Positions 17,722 through 25,613 of a stretch of DNA of 35,311 bases are shown one piece after another. The stretch is from CAYMUR01 sp964393615 (GTDB lineage Bacteria; Planctomycetota; Planctomycetia; Pirellulales; Pirellulaceae). Both the position numbers and the translations under genes were made by a program. The notes beneath the pieces were generated by a model. It worked only from the letters and a program-made list of their open reading frames with translations. It ran no database searches and was not told the DNA's origin. Each line of letters begins with the position of its first letter. Within the stretch, counting starts at the first letter, position 1. Location: contig CAYMUR010000054.1 of assembly GCA_964393615.1 (NCBI GenBank), positions 1-35,311 of the forward strand. The letters run 5' to 3'.

Positions 17722-18207
17722 ATGGCCGAAGAAAAACGATCGAAAGAAACCGTGGCGTTTATTGGGTTAACTGATAAACCAATTGCTACCGAGCAATTGC
17801 TGAGCGACGTGGGTTCACACCGAGCGGGTGCTGTTTTGTTGTTTTTGGGAACGACGAGGGAGTTTACGAATGGGCGGCGCACTTTGTCTTTAAACTATGA
17901 ATGTTATTCCGAAATGGCTCTCAAGAAATTGAACGAGTTAGCCACGGAGGCATGTCAACGGTGGAATTTGCTGGGGTGTGCCATGGTGCACCGGATGGGG
18001 CATCTTGCTTTGGGTGAGGCCAGTATTGCAGTCGCCGTCAGCGCTCCCCATCGTCGTGAAGCTTTCCAGGCCGGAGAGTGGTTGATCGATACTTTGAAAC
18101 AAGTGGTTCCGATTTGGAAACAGGAGAACTGGGCAGACGGAACGAGCCAATGGGTTCACCCAGGTATGGAATCGAATGCACCGCCATTGAGTAATGAGGC
18201 CCCTTGA
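17722..18207 (+). CDS. moaE: Molybdopterin synthase catalytic subunit
   Basis: Large subunit of molybdopterin synthase, which converts precursor Z (cPMP) to the dithiolene molybdopterin using sulfur from MoaD. The family block is intact: GAVLLFLGTTREFTNG, then LNYECYSEMALKKL, MVHRMGHLALGEASIAVAVSAPHRREAF and the catalytic-lysine segment LKQVVPIWKQENW. From the ATG at 17722 the protein has 161 residues. A GTG at 17662 would give 181, longer than usual. The stop codon overlaps the moaA start (TGATG), showing coupling. Confidence 0.93.
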   Translation: MAEEKRSKETVAFIGLTDKPIATEQLLSDVGSHRAGAVLLFLGTTREFTNGRRTLSLNYECYSEMALKKLNELATEACQRWNLLGCAMVHRMGHLALGEASIAVAVSAPHRREAFQAGEWLIDTLKQVVPIWKQENWADGTSQWVHPGMESNAPPLSNEAP

Positions 18208-19208
18208 TGCAAGAACTTGCTCCACTCGTGGATCGTTTTGGTCGTGTCCACACAAGCTTGCGCATTAGCGTCACTGACCGCTGCAATATTCGTTGTTTTT
18301 ATTGTATGCCCGATGAAAATATCCAGTTCTTACCTCGCCGCGAACTGTTGACGTTCGAGGAGATTTTGCGATTTGTACAGGTAGCGGTGCGATTGGGGAT
18401 CCACAAGCTGCGGATTACCGGTGGTGAACCTTTGGTCCGGTCAGATTTGTCACGCCTGATTGGTATGTTATCCGCGGTGCAAGGAATCGACGATATTGCG
18501 CTGACGACGAACGGAATACTTTTAGCCAATCAAGCACATCAACTGAAAGACGCTGGTGTGCAAAGGCTTAACATCAGTCTTGACGCGCTGCAGGAAGAAA
18601 CATTTCGTAAGATTGCACGGCGTGACGGTTTAGGCTCGGTGCTTCGTGGGATCGCTGTGGCACAGCAAGTTGGATTCGCGAAAATCCGCTTAAATGCGTT
18701 GGCGATTGCCGGTTTAAACGAGCATGAAATTATTCCCCTGGCACAATTTGCCAGACAGCATCGCTTGGAATTGCGATTTATTGAATACATGCCTCTCGAT
18801 GCGGAGAATAATTGGCAACTGGACCAAGTATTATCGGGCGAGCAGGTGCGACAGGCATTGGAAAAGGAGTTTGGGCCTTTGTTACCGGTAGAAAGACACG
18901 ATAGCAGTCAGCCGGCTGTCGACTATGCATTTGAGGACGGAGGGGGTCGGATTGGATTCATCGATTCTGTCACACAGCCGTTTTGTAGTGATTGCAATCG
19001 TCTACGGCTGACCGCAGAAGGGCAAATTCGAAATTGTTTGTTTGCGACCACTGAATGGGATGCACGAAGGATTCTTCGCAGCGACTGCTCCGACGATGAT
19101 CTGATCGAATTGTTACGCGAAAGTGTATTGGCCAAGAAGGTTGGACATGGCATGGATACGGACGACTTTGTGAAGCCAAAGCGCGCTATGTACCAGATCG
19201 GGGGATGA
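18207..19208 (+). CDS. moaA: GTP 3',8-cyclase (molybdenum cofactor synthesis)
   Basis: Radical SAM enzyme that, with MoaC, turns GTP into cyclic pyranopterin monophosphate. The N-terminal radical-SAM cluster site CNIRCFYC gives C26, C30 and C33. The C-terminal substrate-binding cluster uses C260 and C263 (FCSDC) and C277 (RNCLF). The protein ends in Gly-Gly (YQIGG), the C-terminal tail essential in characterised MoaA. The 333 residues match the family. The ATG at 18207 overlaps the moaE stop; a TTG one codon earlier is less likely. moaC is not in the window. The cysteine desulfurase gene begins six bases after the stop. Confidence 0.95.
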   Translation: MQELAPLVDRFGRVHTSLRISVTDRCNIRCFYCMPDENIQFLPRRELLTFEEILRFVQVAVRLGIHKLRITGGEPLVRSDLSRLIGMLSAVQGIDDIALTTNGILLANQAHQLKDAGVQRLNISLDALQEETFRKIARRDGLGSVLRGIAVAQQVGFAKIRLNALAIAGLNEHEIIPLAQFARQHRLELRFIEYMPLDAENNWQLDQVLSGEQVRQALEKEFGPLLPVERHDSSQPAVDYAFEDGGGRIGFIDSVTQPFCSDCNRLRLTAEGQIRNCLFATTEWDARRILRSDCSDDDLIELLRESVLAKKVGHGMDTDDFVKPKRAMYQIGG

Positions 19209-19214
19209 GCAAAC

Positions 19215-20408
19215 ATGCCCGAGCCTGAACGCATTTATCTCGATAACGCAGCGACCAGTTGGCCCAAACCGGAGGCCGTTTATGAGGCGGTTGATCATTA
19301 TTTGCGCCACGTTGGTGCATCGGCCGGTCGTAGTGCTTACCGCGAAGCTGTGATGGCGGAACGCATTGTTGCGAACACACGACAACAAGTAGCCAAGTTG
19401 GTGGGAGCGCCTGATCCAAATTCGATCTTTTTTACTTTCAATGGCACCGACGGACTGAATTTGGCTTTGCACGGTACCTTGCGGCCCGGTGACCATGTCG
19501 TGACATCGGTCGTCGAGCACAATTCTGTATTGCGGCCACTGTCAGAACTTCGAAAACAGAAAAATGTTGATGTCTCCTATATCATGGCCGATGGCAGCGG
19601 TTTAATCGATCCTGCAGATGTGCGAGCTGCTTTGCGCCCGGAGACAAGGATGATTGTGTTGTCACACGCTTCGAATGTAACCGGTGCAATATTGCCGATC
19701 GCCGAAGTTGGATTGATAGCGCGAGAGAATGAAGTACTTTTCCTGCTGGATGCTGCACAGACCTTGGGGCATCTCCCAATTGACGTCACAAAACTTGGTG
19801 TGGATCTACTGGCCGGACCGGGACACAAAGGCTTACTTGGACCGTTGGGGACCGGTGTTCTATATATCCGGCCCGGCGTGGAAAACAGCGTGGTGTCATT
19901 ACGTCAAGGTGGAACTGGTACGCAAAGTGATGAAGAGATTCAGCCGAATTATCTACCTGAAAAATACGAGGTTGGGAATCTGAATGTGCCTGCGATAGCA
20001 GGATTACAGGCTGGCATAGAGTTTCTCAACCAAGTCGGTATCGAAGTTCGTCAAAAGGATGAGCTTCGCATGACGGAATTCCTGCTGGGGCACCTTGGGG
20101 AGGTCGGGGGTGTGACCTTATTTGGACCACACCAAAAGGAAGAGCGAGTAGCCGTTTTGAGTTTGTTGGTTGCCGGATGTTCTCCTCAGGAAGTTACCGT
20201 GTTGTTAGATTGTGTTTACCGGATTCAAGTGCGTGCTGGTTTGCATTGTGCACCTCGGATGCACCGTAGCCTAGAGACCAGTCAATGCGGGGGGACCGTT
20301 CGTCTGAGTTGGGGTGCCTTTACGACGGAAGCAGAGCTTGAAGCCACCGTGGATGCGATTCGGGAAATTGCCACACAGCATGCTGGTGATGTCGTTTCCA
20401 AACGTTGA
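19215..20408 (+). CDS. Class V aminotransferase / cysteine desulfurase (EF2568-like group)
   Basis: PLP enzyme that removes sulfur from cysteine (or selenium from selenocysteine) as a persulfide. The 397 residues begin IYLDNAATSWPKP. The PLP lysine is K205 in GPGHKGLLGP, and the catalytic cysteine is C345 in RAGLHCAP. EVGNLNVPAIAGL and GTVRLSWGAF complete the fold. The overall pattern resembles the cysteine desulfurase family typified by Enterococcus EF2568 rather than IscS, which I judge from memory of motifs. It begins 6 bp after moaA, so it may supply sulfur for MoaD or for sulfuration of a molybdenum enzyme. A YkgJ-type gene follows after 44 bp. Which of these is its true partner is inference. 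Confidence 0.88.
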   Translation: MPEPERIYLDNAATSWPKPEAVYEAVDHYLRHVGASAGRSAYREAVMAERIVANTRQQVAKLVGAPDPNSIFFTFNGTDGLNLALHGTLRPGDHVVTSVVEHNSVLRPLSELRKQKNVDVSYIMADGSGLIDPADVRAALRPETRMIVLSHASNVTGAILPIAEVGLIARENEVLFLLDAAQTLGHLPIDVTKLGVDLLAGPGHKGLLGPLGTGVLYIRPGVENSVVSLRQGGTGTQSDEEIQPNYLPEKYEVGNLNVPAIAGLQAGIEFLNQVGIEVRQKDELRMTEFLLGHLGEVGGVTLFGPHQKEERVAVLSLLVAGCSPQEVTVLLDCVYRIQVRAGLHCAPRMHRSLETSQCGGTVRLSWGAFTTEAELEATVDAIREIATQHAGDVVSKR

Positions 20409-20452
20409 AGCTAACAGTGAACTGAGCCACACCATGAGAGAGGGTTCGAATT

Positions 20453-20875
20453 ATGAGCAAGCAGCCTTGGTATCATGAAGGCCTGCGTTTTCAATGCACA
20501 CAATGTGGAAATTGTTGCACGGGTGCTCCAGGATATGTTTGGGTCAACAATGAAGAAATTGCGGCATTGGCGCGTGAAATTGGTGAGACAGACCTAGACC
20601 GATTTCGAGAAAAATACGTACGGAATGTTGGTATTAGGAAAAGTCTGCGAGAATTGCCAGGAACGTGGGACTGTGTCTTTTTTGACAACGTAAAACGTTG
20701 CTGCACGGTCTATGACGCCCGTCCCCGACAATGCCGTACATGGCCTTTTTGGGAGTCGAATGTCCGTACCAAGGAAAATTGGGAGCAAACTTGTGAAATC
20801 TGTCCCGGCAGCGGGCAGGGCGAGCTTTACCAGCTAGACGAGATCCAAGATCAAGTTAAAAAGATTAGAATTTAA
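20453..20875 (+). CDS. YkgJ family cysteine-cluster protein
   Basis: A 140-residue protein of the YkgJ/flagellin-N-methylase-like group, thought to bind zinc or iron through clustered cysteines. It starts with the family motif FQCTQCGNCCTGAPGYVWV and continues with WDCVFFDNVKRCCTVYDARPRQCRTWPFW and a last cysteine pair CEICPGSG, so about ten conserved-looking cysteines are present. The ATG at 20453 follows a GAGAGAGGG stretch, an adequate ribosome-binding site. It is the last gene of the moa/cysteine desulfurase run. Function within that run is unknown; an Fe-S or metal-handling role is plausible only from the cysteines. Confidence 0.85.
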   Translation: MSKQPWYHEGLRFQCTQCGNCCTGAPGYVWVNNEEIAALAREIGETDLDRFREKYVRNVGIRKSLRELPGTWDCVFFDNVKRCCTVYDARPRQCRTWPFWESNVRTKENWEQTCEICPGSGQGELYQLDEIQDQVKKIRI

Positions 20876-21250
20876 CGATTAGTTTGATTTTGTGGGCTCA
20901 AAGGTCCGATAATGCATGTCGAACGACTCCCCATTGGTTAGCCATGGCAGGTAAAAGATGCTAGCTATTCGACCGCGACAACTGGCAGAAATTGGTGAGG
21001 TCTTGGCTTTATGGTGGACGTCTTAAACTGAGTAACTAAAGTGACTTATGATGATTCAAGCGTACTGGGTACGGCAGAGTGTTAGCGGGTCTTGGAATGG
21101 GCCCCCGGGGGAAAGAGAACGGAGATAACCCACCGAAATCTTGACACTAATGCTTATGTCATTTACACTTGTAACATGAGCACTACCGGTTTCGGTAACT
21201 TTTCTTTCGCTTTCTTTTCTCAAATTGCACCTCTCCTTAGGAGCTTGGCC
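20876..21250. other. Intergenic and leader region upstream of the HU-like gene
   Basis: About 375 bp between the YkgJ gene and the HU-like gene. The only readable signal is the promoter at 21141-21169, which would give a 5' leader of about 75 bases. The remainder shows only short uninformative frames. Confidence 0.5.
21141..21169 (+). promoter_or_regulatory. Sigma70-type promoter for the HU-like gene
   Basis: A perfect -35 TTGACA (21141-21146), a 17-bp spacer and a -10 TACACT (21164-21169, four of six consensus bases). Transcription would begin near 21176, downstream of the longest possible start of the reading frame. This supports the GTG at 21251 as the real start. Confidence 0.6.
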
Positions 21251-21676
21251 GTGACCAAGAAAGAAATCGTAAAAACTATCTCGGAGGAGATTGGCCTTAC
21301 ACAGTTAAAGACGAAGGAAATCGTCCAACGAACATTCGATGCGATTGTAGAAACCTTGGTGGAAGAAACCAAGCGTCAAATCGACAAAGGCAATGAAAAT
21401 GGGGTTTTAGGTCGAATCGAGCTGCGAAATTTTGGCGTTTTTGAAGTCAAAAAACGTGCGGCAAGAAAAGCTCGTAATCCCAGAACGGGTGAGCGAGTCG
21501 ACGTGGAAGCCAAATTTGTTGTCACGTTCAAGCCGGGCAAGGAGATGGAGGAAAAGGTAAGGGAGTTACAGGAATATTCTCGGTCAAGGTCGACCGGGCC
21601 AACTTCTGCAGCCCCACCCTCACCATTGCCTGAAAACTATAGTAGCCCACAGAGTTATGGAAATAGTGCCGGTTAG
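21251..21676 (+). CDS. HU/IHF-family DNA-binding protein with insertion and C-terminal tail
   Basis: Nucleoid-associated, DNA-bending protein. From the GTG at 21251, preceded by AGGAG seven bases upstream, it begins MTKKEIVKTISEEIG and has 141 residues against about 90 for typical HU. The helical dimerisation part, RIELRNFGVFEVKKR, the DNA-gripping arm ARNPRTGER and VVTFKPGK are intact. Two things are odd. About 14 residues (40-53, TKRQIDKGNENGVL) are inserted between helix 2 and the first strand, where related proteins usually run straight from LVEE into GRIELR. There is also a serine/proline-rich tail from about residue 109. It has its own promoter and appears to be a separate transcription unit from the moa operon. 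Longer frames from upstream starts are unlikely. Confidence 0.9.
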   Translation: MTKKEIVKTISEEIGLTQLKTKEIVQRTFDAIVETLVEETKRQIDKGNENGVLGRIELRNFGVFEVKKRAARKARNPRTGERVDVEAKFVVTFKPGKEMEEKVRELQEYSRSRSTGPTSAAPPSPLPENYSSPQSYGNSAG

Positions 21677-21800
21677 GTACGACCCTAATAAAATGGCGTG
21701 AGTGTGGGAATCACGTCGGGCCACCCATGCTGGTACCATGCGAGTCGCTAGACTCCAGTGATTCATCATAGCAACACGAGCTTGTCAGGGAGGACTAGCC

Positions 21801-22019
21801 ATGCGTAGCCTGATGTGGGCACTTCTTTTATTCGTCGCGATTTCATGCCATACAGGGTGTATTATCCCTGGCTACAGTGGGGATCCACGAATTCGTGCCA
21901 GGGAACTTGTGATTACATCGGAAAACCTGAGAATGGTGCTTGAGGAATGGCAACGATTCTGGTTTCTTGATCAGCCGTCGCATTTAACGCCTTACCGTAC
22001 TCATGGCGGTATTTTTTAG
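21801..22019 (+). CDS. Small exported, probably lipoprotein-like protein
   Basis: A 72-residue protein with an N-terminal hydrophobic signal (MRSLMWALLLFVAISC) followed by C16 and C20, either of which could be a lipidation site. Neither fits the classic lipobox exactly. The mature part is arginine- and tryptophan-rich with ELVITSENLRMVLEEWQRFWF and a tail DQPSHLTPYRTHGGIF. The ATG at 21801 follows GGAGG at an ideal distance, and a T-followed hairpin comes directly after the stop, so this is a well-formed gene. The tail reminds me of small planctomycete proteins of unknown function, but I cannot confirm it. Role unknown. Confidence 0.7.
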   Translation: MRSLMWALLLFVAISCHTGCIIPGYSGDPRIRARELVITSENLRMVLEEWQRFWFLDQPSHLTPYRTHGGIF

Positions 22020-22046
22020 TCAGCGAAGCACCGAGTCGCTGATTTT
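22020..22046 (+). terminator. Intrinsic terminator after the small lipoprotein gene
   Basis: Perfect 7-bp stem TCAGCGA (22020-22026) with TCGCTGA (22036-22042), a 9-base loop and TTTT immediately after. It begins one base after the stop codon of the upstream gene. Confidence 0.75.
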
Positions 22047-22084
22047 ATGGCGCTGCCAAGGAGGCCGGAGGGGAGACGTCGTGC

Positions 22085-22510
22085 TCACGATAGCAAGCGG
22101 TTGACACTTTCCATCAGGCGCGATATAGCAAATGGTTTGCGAAGATATTCGTCCACGCCCAGCATTTCGGCATAGGCCTTGTGTCGACTTCCTTCGTTTG
22201 CCGTGATCATGATGACCCGAATCGGATCGAGGCGTGTCCGCCGTAGTTTCTCCAGGACCAGAAATCCGCTGCGTTTGGGCATCATCATGTCCAAGATCAA
22301 CAAATCGGGACTCTCGCGTTCTGCGAGCGCCAGGCCCTGGTTGCCGTCCCGGCCAACCAATACATCATAGCCTTCCGATTTAAGTGCGAAACACACCGAT
22401 TCGATGATTTCGCCGTCATCGTCGACCACCAGCACTCGTTTTGTGTGGGTTTTGTCACTCTGGGGCGCATCTTTTTCTGGTTTTTCCTTTTGGCTCGACT
22501 CTTTTGCCAT
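22085..22510 (-). CDS. Single-domain response regulator (CheY-like)
   Basis: A receiver-domain protein without an output domain, so it probably acts by protein-protein contact or as a phosphorelay step. From the ATG at 22510 it has 141 residues. The first 20 or so are lysine/serine/glutamate-rich and likely disordered. The domain holds the acidic pocket D30-D31-D32 (VLVVDDDGE), the phosphorylated aspartate D74 (LILDMMMP), T103 (MITANEG) and K125 (YLRKPF), so it looks phosphorylatable. A TTG at 22531 is an alternative start. No histidine kinase is nearby, and its partner is unknown. It is convergent with the small lipoprotein gene. Confidence 0.9.
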   Translation of the reverse strand: MAKESSQKEKPEKDAPQSDKTHTKRVLVVDDDGEIIESVCFALKSEGYDVLVGRDGNQGLALAERESPDLLILDMMMPKRSGFLVLEKLRRTRLDPIRVIMITANEGSRHKAYAEMLGVDEYLRKPFAISRLMESVNRLLS

Positions 22511-22840
22511 GGGGCTTCTGCTTTCTGTCAACGGATAAGGAAACGTGACGGTCCTAACCTCATCATAGAATTAACGTACTTTGGTCTTTTTTTCAAGGTG
22601 CGCTATCCTGGATAAAAAGGTTTGATTCCAGGAAAGCGCGGTGAGATTAACACAAGACAGCGGAAATAAGCTGCTACAGGGAAAAATAAAGCCGCTAGGG
22701 AGTGCAACGTGATAGGGATTAAGCAGTTGATGGAAATTGGTTCTTGGCACGGCGGTTTCAAAAGGAGTGATGGTGCTGACCTTGGTTTCGATGTTTTTGG
22801 TAGACGCCGTTGGTCACGCAGGAGATACCCACACTTGCCA
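22511..22840. other. Intergenic region between the SelD fusion and the response regulator
   Basis: About 330 bp with overlapping short frames on both strands, none with a recognisable product. On the minus strand there are AT-rich stretches that could hold the response-regulator promoter, but no -35/-10 pair with normal spacing stands out. Confidence 0.45.
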
Positions 22841-25063
22841 TTATTCAGCCACCATGTCGATCCAGGGGTCGTCGAGTTGGCGAGTCTGCACTTGTCCAAT
22901 GACCACGGATTGCCAGTCGGCTTGTCGGTTTAACGCAGCGAGCACGTCGTTTAACCGGTTTTGGGATACACCTAGGAGCAGTCCTCCGCTGGTTTGTGGG
23001 TCAAAAATGGCTGCGTACTGTGGCGTTCGGCGAAGAGGCTCACTGACTTTGATCGCTGTTTCAACATTTCGATTTGCTGGTGCGAGCGTACTTTCAATAC
23101 CTTCGCGGAGTAATTCTATCGTGCCGGGCAGCAGTGGAATTTGTTCCGGTATCAAACGAGCTGCCATTTTCGACGCATGCAGCATTTCCAAGAGATGACC
23201 GGCCAGACCAAATCCGGTGACATCCGTGATCGCAGAAATTTGATAATCGTCTGTGAGTTGGGCGGCATGCTGGTTGCTGTGTAACATGACCTGTAACAGA
23301 GGCGACAGCCAGGCGGCTCGGCAGGCAGCCTGCATGTGGGCTGCCAGTAGGATTCCCGATCCCAGGGGTTTAGTCAGTACCAGGGAATCGCCCTCACGCA
23401 AACGTCCCTTGGTATGCGGAGTTTTGCGACCTTGGTCGGCCAAAACAGTGAAGCCTACTGTCAATCTGGGACCTTCGATTGTATGGCCCCCCACTAGTGT
23501 AGCACCCATGCGACGGAATTCTTCGACCGCGCCAGCGGTGACCTCATACAGGATTTGTTCCTGTGACCGTGGAGGTCCCAGGGGTACCGTACACATGGCT
23601 AGCGCGCCGATTGGATTTCCTCCGAGTGCATAGACATCGCTGGCTGCATTGAGAGCAGCAATTCTTCCCACGAGATAAGGATCGTCCAGCGGCGCGGCAA
23701 AAAAATCGACGGTAACAGTCAATGGATTGCCTTCTGGCGCACTGATGATCGCTGCATCATCAGGTGATTCCAAACCGAGTAGGACATTGTCATGCGGTGG
23801 TATGTCGAGTCGTGACAGGACGCGTGAGAGGACGGAACCACTGACTTTGCCTCCGCATCCGGCACACCTCATGACGGGCGGTTTGGTGTTGTCGGCAGCT
23901 GGTTGTATTTCCATTGCCTGATAGTGTTGATGTTTGTCCATGAAGCGGCCGTCGATGAAATCCTTCATTTTCCAGCACCAGCGCCCTTGAAGGGTAAGGC
24001 CTCCGTATTCTGCCAACGCAGTTCCGTCCCCCAGATTGAGTAACTTGAGAAAACTTTGCTGAGGTTTGTATTCCTCTAATGGTTCATCTTGTAATGTGTG
24101 GCGAATGTTGGCAAACAATATAGGCCCCTGGCGGACGGCATAGACTCCTGCCTTTGGAGTCGTATGACCAATAATTGATCCCGAATCACCGACGGCGAAA
24201 ATGGGGGAATCAGCCATTGTCCGTAATGTGGCACGTGTCTCCAGAAAACCATGTTCGTCGAGGGGTAAGCCAAGTTGCGTTAACAACGGCGGTGGCGACG
24301 CATTGGTCGCCCACAAGATCAAGTCAGATTCCAACGTCTCTCGGTTATTAAATTCAACTTCACCATGGGCAATTTTTGTCACGCGGGTAGAAGGTAGCAG
24401 TTGGATTCCGCGTTCGGCAAGCAGTTTCGTGACGCGTTGTACCGATTTTGGTCGCATTCCTTTCAAAATCGATTCAGCAGACGTAACGAGATGAATCGTA
24501 AAAGGAACGTTTTCCAGAAGAACTCGCAGGCGGGCCGGAAGACAAAGAGCTATTTCGACACCGCCGGCGCCACCACCTACAATGGTGACTCGTAGCGGTC
24601 GATGACTGACTGTTTGTTTCCACTTTTGCAGATGTTTTGTGAGTCGGTCCACGAATGTTTGCATCGGTTTGATCGGCAGCATCGTCTCGTCCGATGACGT
24701 GATCCCTTGTTGGCTGGGAACTGACCCAATTCCAATTGATAAGACATCAAACGGAAGGGATGGACGATGTGCAAAATGCAGCAATTGATCGGAGACATGA
24801 AGTCCAGTCACATCGTCCACAATCAATCTTGCGCCTACCGATGCGCACAATCGCACAAGGTCGATTTCCATCCGTTCCAACGGATATTGACCAGCCAGTA
24901 CGCCTGGTAACATTCCAGAATACGTAGCTACGGGAGAATTCGATACACATGTTAACTGCGTATCTGGCAATCGCTGCATGCGCCACATCCGCAGCACATG
25001 AGCGTTCGTATGTCCAATCCCCAGTAACACGACATGTTTTCGTGCCAATTGCATATCCATCAT
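22841..25063 (-). CDS. selD: NADH-dehydrogenase-like / selenide, water dikinase fusion
   Basis: A 740-residue two-domain protein. Residues 1 to about 375 are a pyridine-nucleotide-disulfide oxidoreductase with LLGIGHTNAHV (14-24), the NAD-binding GGGAGGVE (163-170) and FAVGDSG (289-295). Residues from about 395 are SelD, which makes selenophosphate from selenide and ATP. C403 and K406 in AGCGGK match the catalytic Cys/Lys of characterised SelD (C17 and K20 in E. coli); the second cysteine there is glycine here. VTVDFFAAPLDDPY, NAASDVYALGG and GGHTIEGP follow. Such fusions are known, for example in cyanobacteria. The oxidoreductase may reduce selenium or feed electrons, but this is not established. 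No selA, selB or selenoprotein is seen in the window. Confidence 0.92.
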   Translation of the reverse strand: MMDMQLARKHVVLLGIGHTNAHVLRMWRMQRLPDTQLTCVSNSPVATYSGMLPGVLAGQYPLERMEIDLVRLCASVGARLIVDDVTGLHVSDQLLHFAHRPSLPFDVLSIGIGSVPSQQGITSSDETMLPIKPMQTFVDRLTKHLQKWKQTVSHRPLRVTIVGGGAGGVEIALCLPARLRVLLENVPFTIHLVTSAESILKGMRPKSVQRVTKLLAERGIQLLPSTRVTKIAHGEVEFNNRETLESDLILWATNASPPPLLTQLGLPLDEHGFLETRATLRTMADSPIFAVGDSGSIIGHTTPKAGVYAVRQGPILFANIRHTLQDEPLEEYKPQQSFLKLLNLGDGTALAEYGGLTLQGRWCWKMKDFIDGRFMDKHQHYQAMEIQPAADNTKPPVMRCAGCGGKVSGSVLSRVLSRLDIPPHDNVLLGLESPDDAAIISAPEGNPLTVTVDFFAAPLDDPYLVGRIAALNAASDVYALGGNPIGALAMCTVPLGPPRSQEQILYEVTAGAVEEFRRMGATLVGGHTIEGPRLTVGFTVLADQGRKTPHTKGRLREGDSLVLTKPLGSGILLAAHMQAACRAAWLSPLLQVMLHSNQHAAQLTDDYQISAITDVTGFGLAGHLLEMLHASKMAARLIPEQIPLLPGTIELLREGIESTLAPANRNVETAIKVSEPLRRTPQYAAIFDPQTSGGLLLGVSQNRLNDVLAALNRQADWQSVVIGQVQTRQLDDPWIDMVAE

Positions 25064-25613
25064 CGTGGCTAGTGTAACTGACTCGTTGCCGGACGGCTAC
25101 GCGATATTCCGTCGACTTGAAATGACTGGTGATCGGGAATTGCTGGTTTCTGCTGTCCGTCAGCGGTAAGTAGTTAATTTAGGGCATTGACGCCCTCATT
25201 TCGCACAGTAGGATGGACGTTCCATGGGGTAAAGTTTGACCGGGGTACTTCGTAGCTGGGGCCATTGGACTGTCAAATTCAATGCGAAACTGTGCGAATA
25301 CCTTCAACGATTTATTGCGGTTTGCAGGAAGGCTTCTTTGTGACGCCTGTCCGGTTTGAGGCCAGGTCCGCATTCTATTCGAACCCACTCATGGTGCGAG
25401 ATTCTAGCAATAAAGGAATGCGTCGTGGCCGACAGAGAAAAGAATCACAACTTTGGAAGGGGAGTGAGGTTGATAGAGCGAAATGATGCTGTCAGTGATT
25501 AATGGGCTTGAAACGCAAGGGATGAATCGTTTGAGCATTACCAGAAAAAAAAATATTTCCACTCGTTCCAATCACGTCAGTACAACAGTATGCAATTTCG
25601 ACCTGATGAAATC
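25064..25613. other. Divergent intergenic region between selD and the gamma-glutamyltranspeptidase gene
   Basis: About 550 bp between divergent genes, so it should hold both promoters. A short hairpin AGGGC/GCCCT lies at 25181-25196. Small overlapping frames on both strands have no recognisable product, and no promoter could be assigned with confidence. Confidence 0.45.

Noticed and set aside
20441..20452. GGTTCGAAT word resembling a tRNA T-loop before the YkgJ gene
   Set aside because: No acceptor, anticodon or D-arm can be formed around it; it is only the ribosome-binding region of the gene.
21092..21676. Longer HU-like protein starting at 21092 or at the ATG at 21176
   Set aside because: The promoter at 21141-21169 would start transcription near 21176, and the GTG at 21251 has AGGAG and gives the canonical HU N-terminus, so upstream starts are not used.
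22511..22640. Promoter for the response regulator on the minus strand (TATGAT with TTGAAA)
   Set aside because: The two boxes are 23 bases apart rather than 16-18, so they do not make a credible pair.
22603..22933. Short frames on both strands next to the 3' end of the selD fusion
   Set aside because: They overlap each other and the selD gene, with no motif and low-complexity composition.
25265..25486. Short frame upstream of the gamma-glutamyltranspeptidase gene on the plus strand
   Set aside because: Residue composition is unlike a real protein, there is no ribosome-binding site, and a competing frame lies on the other strand.
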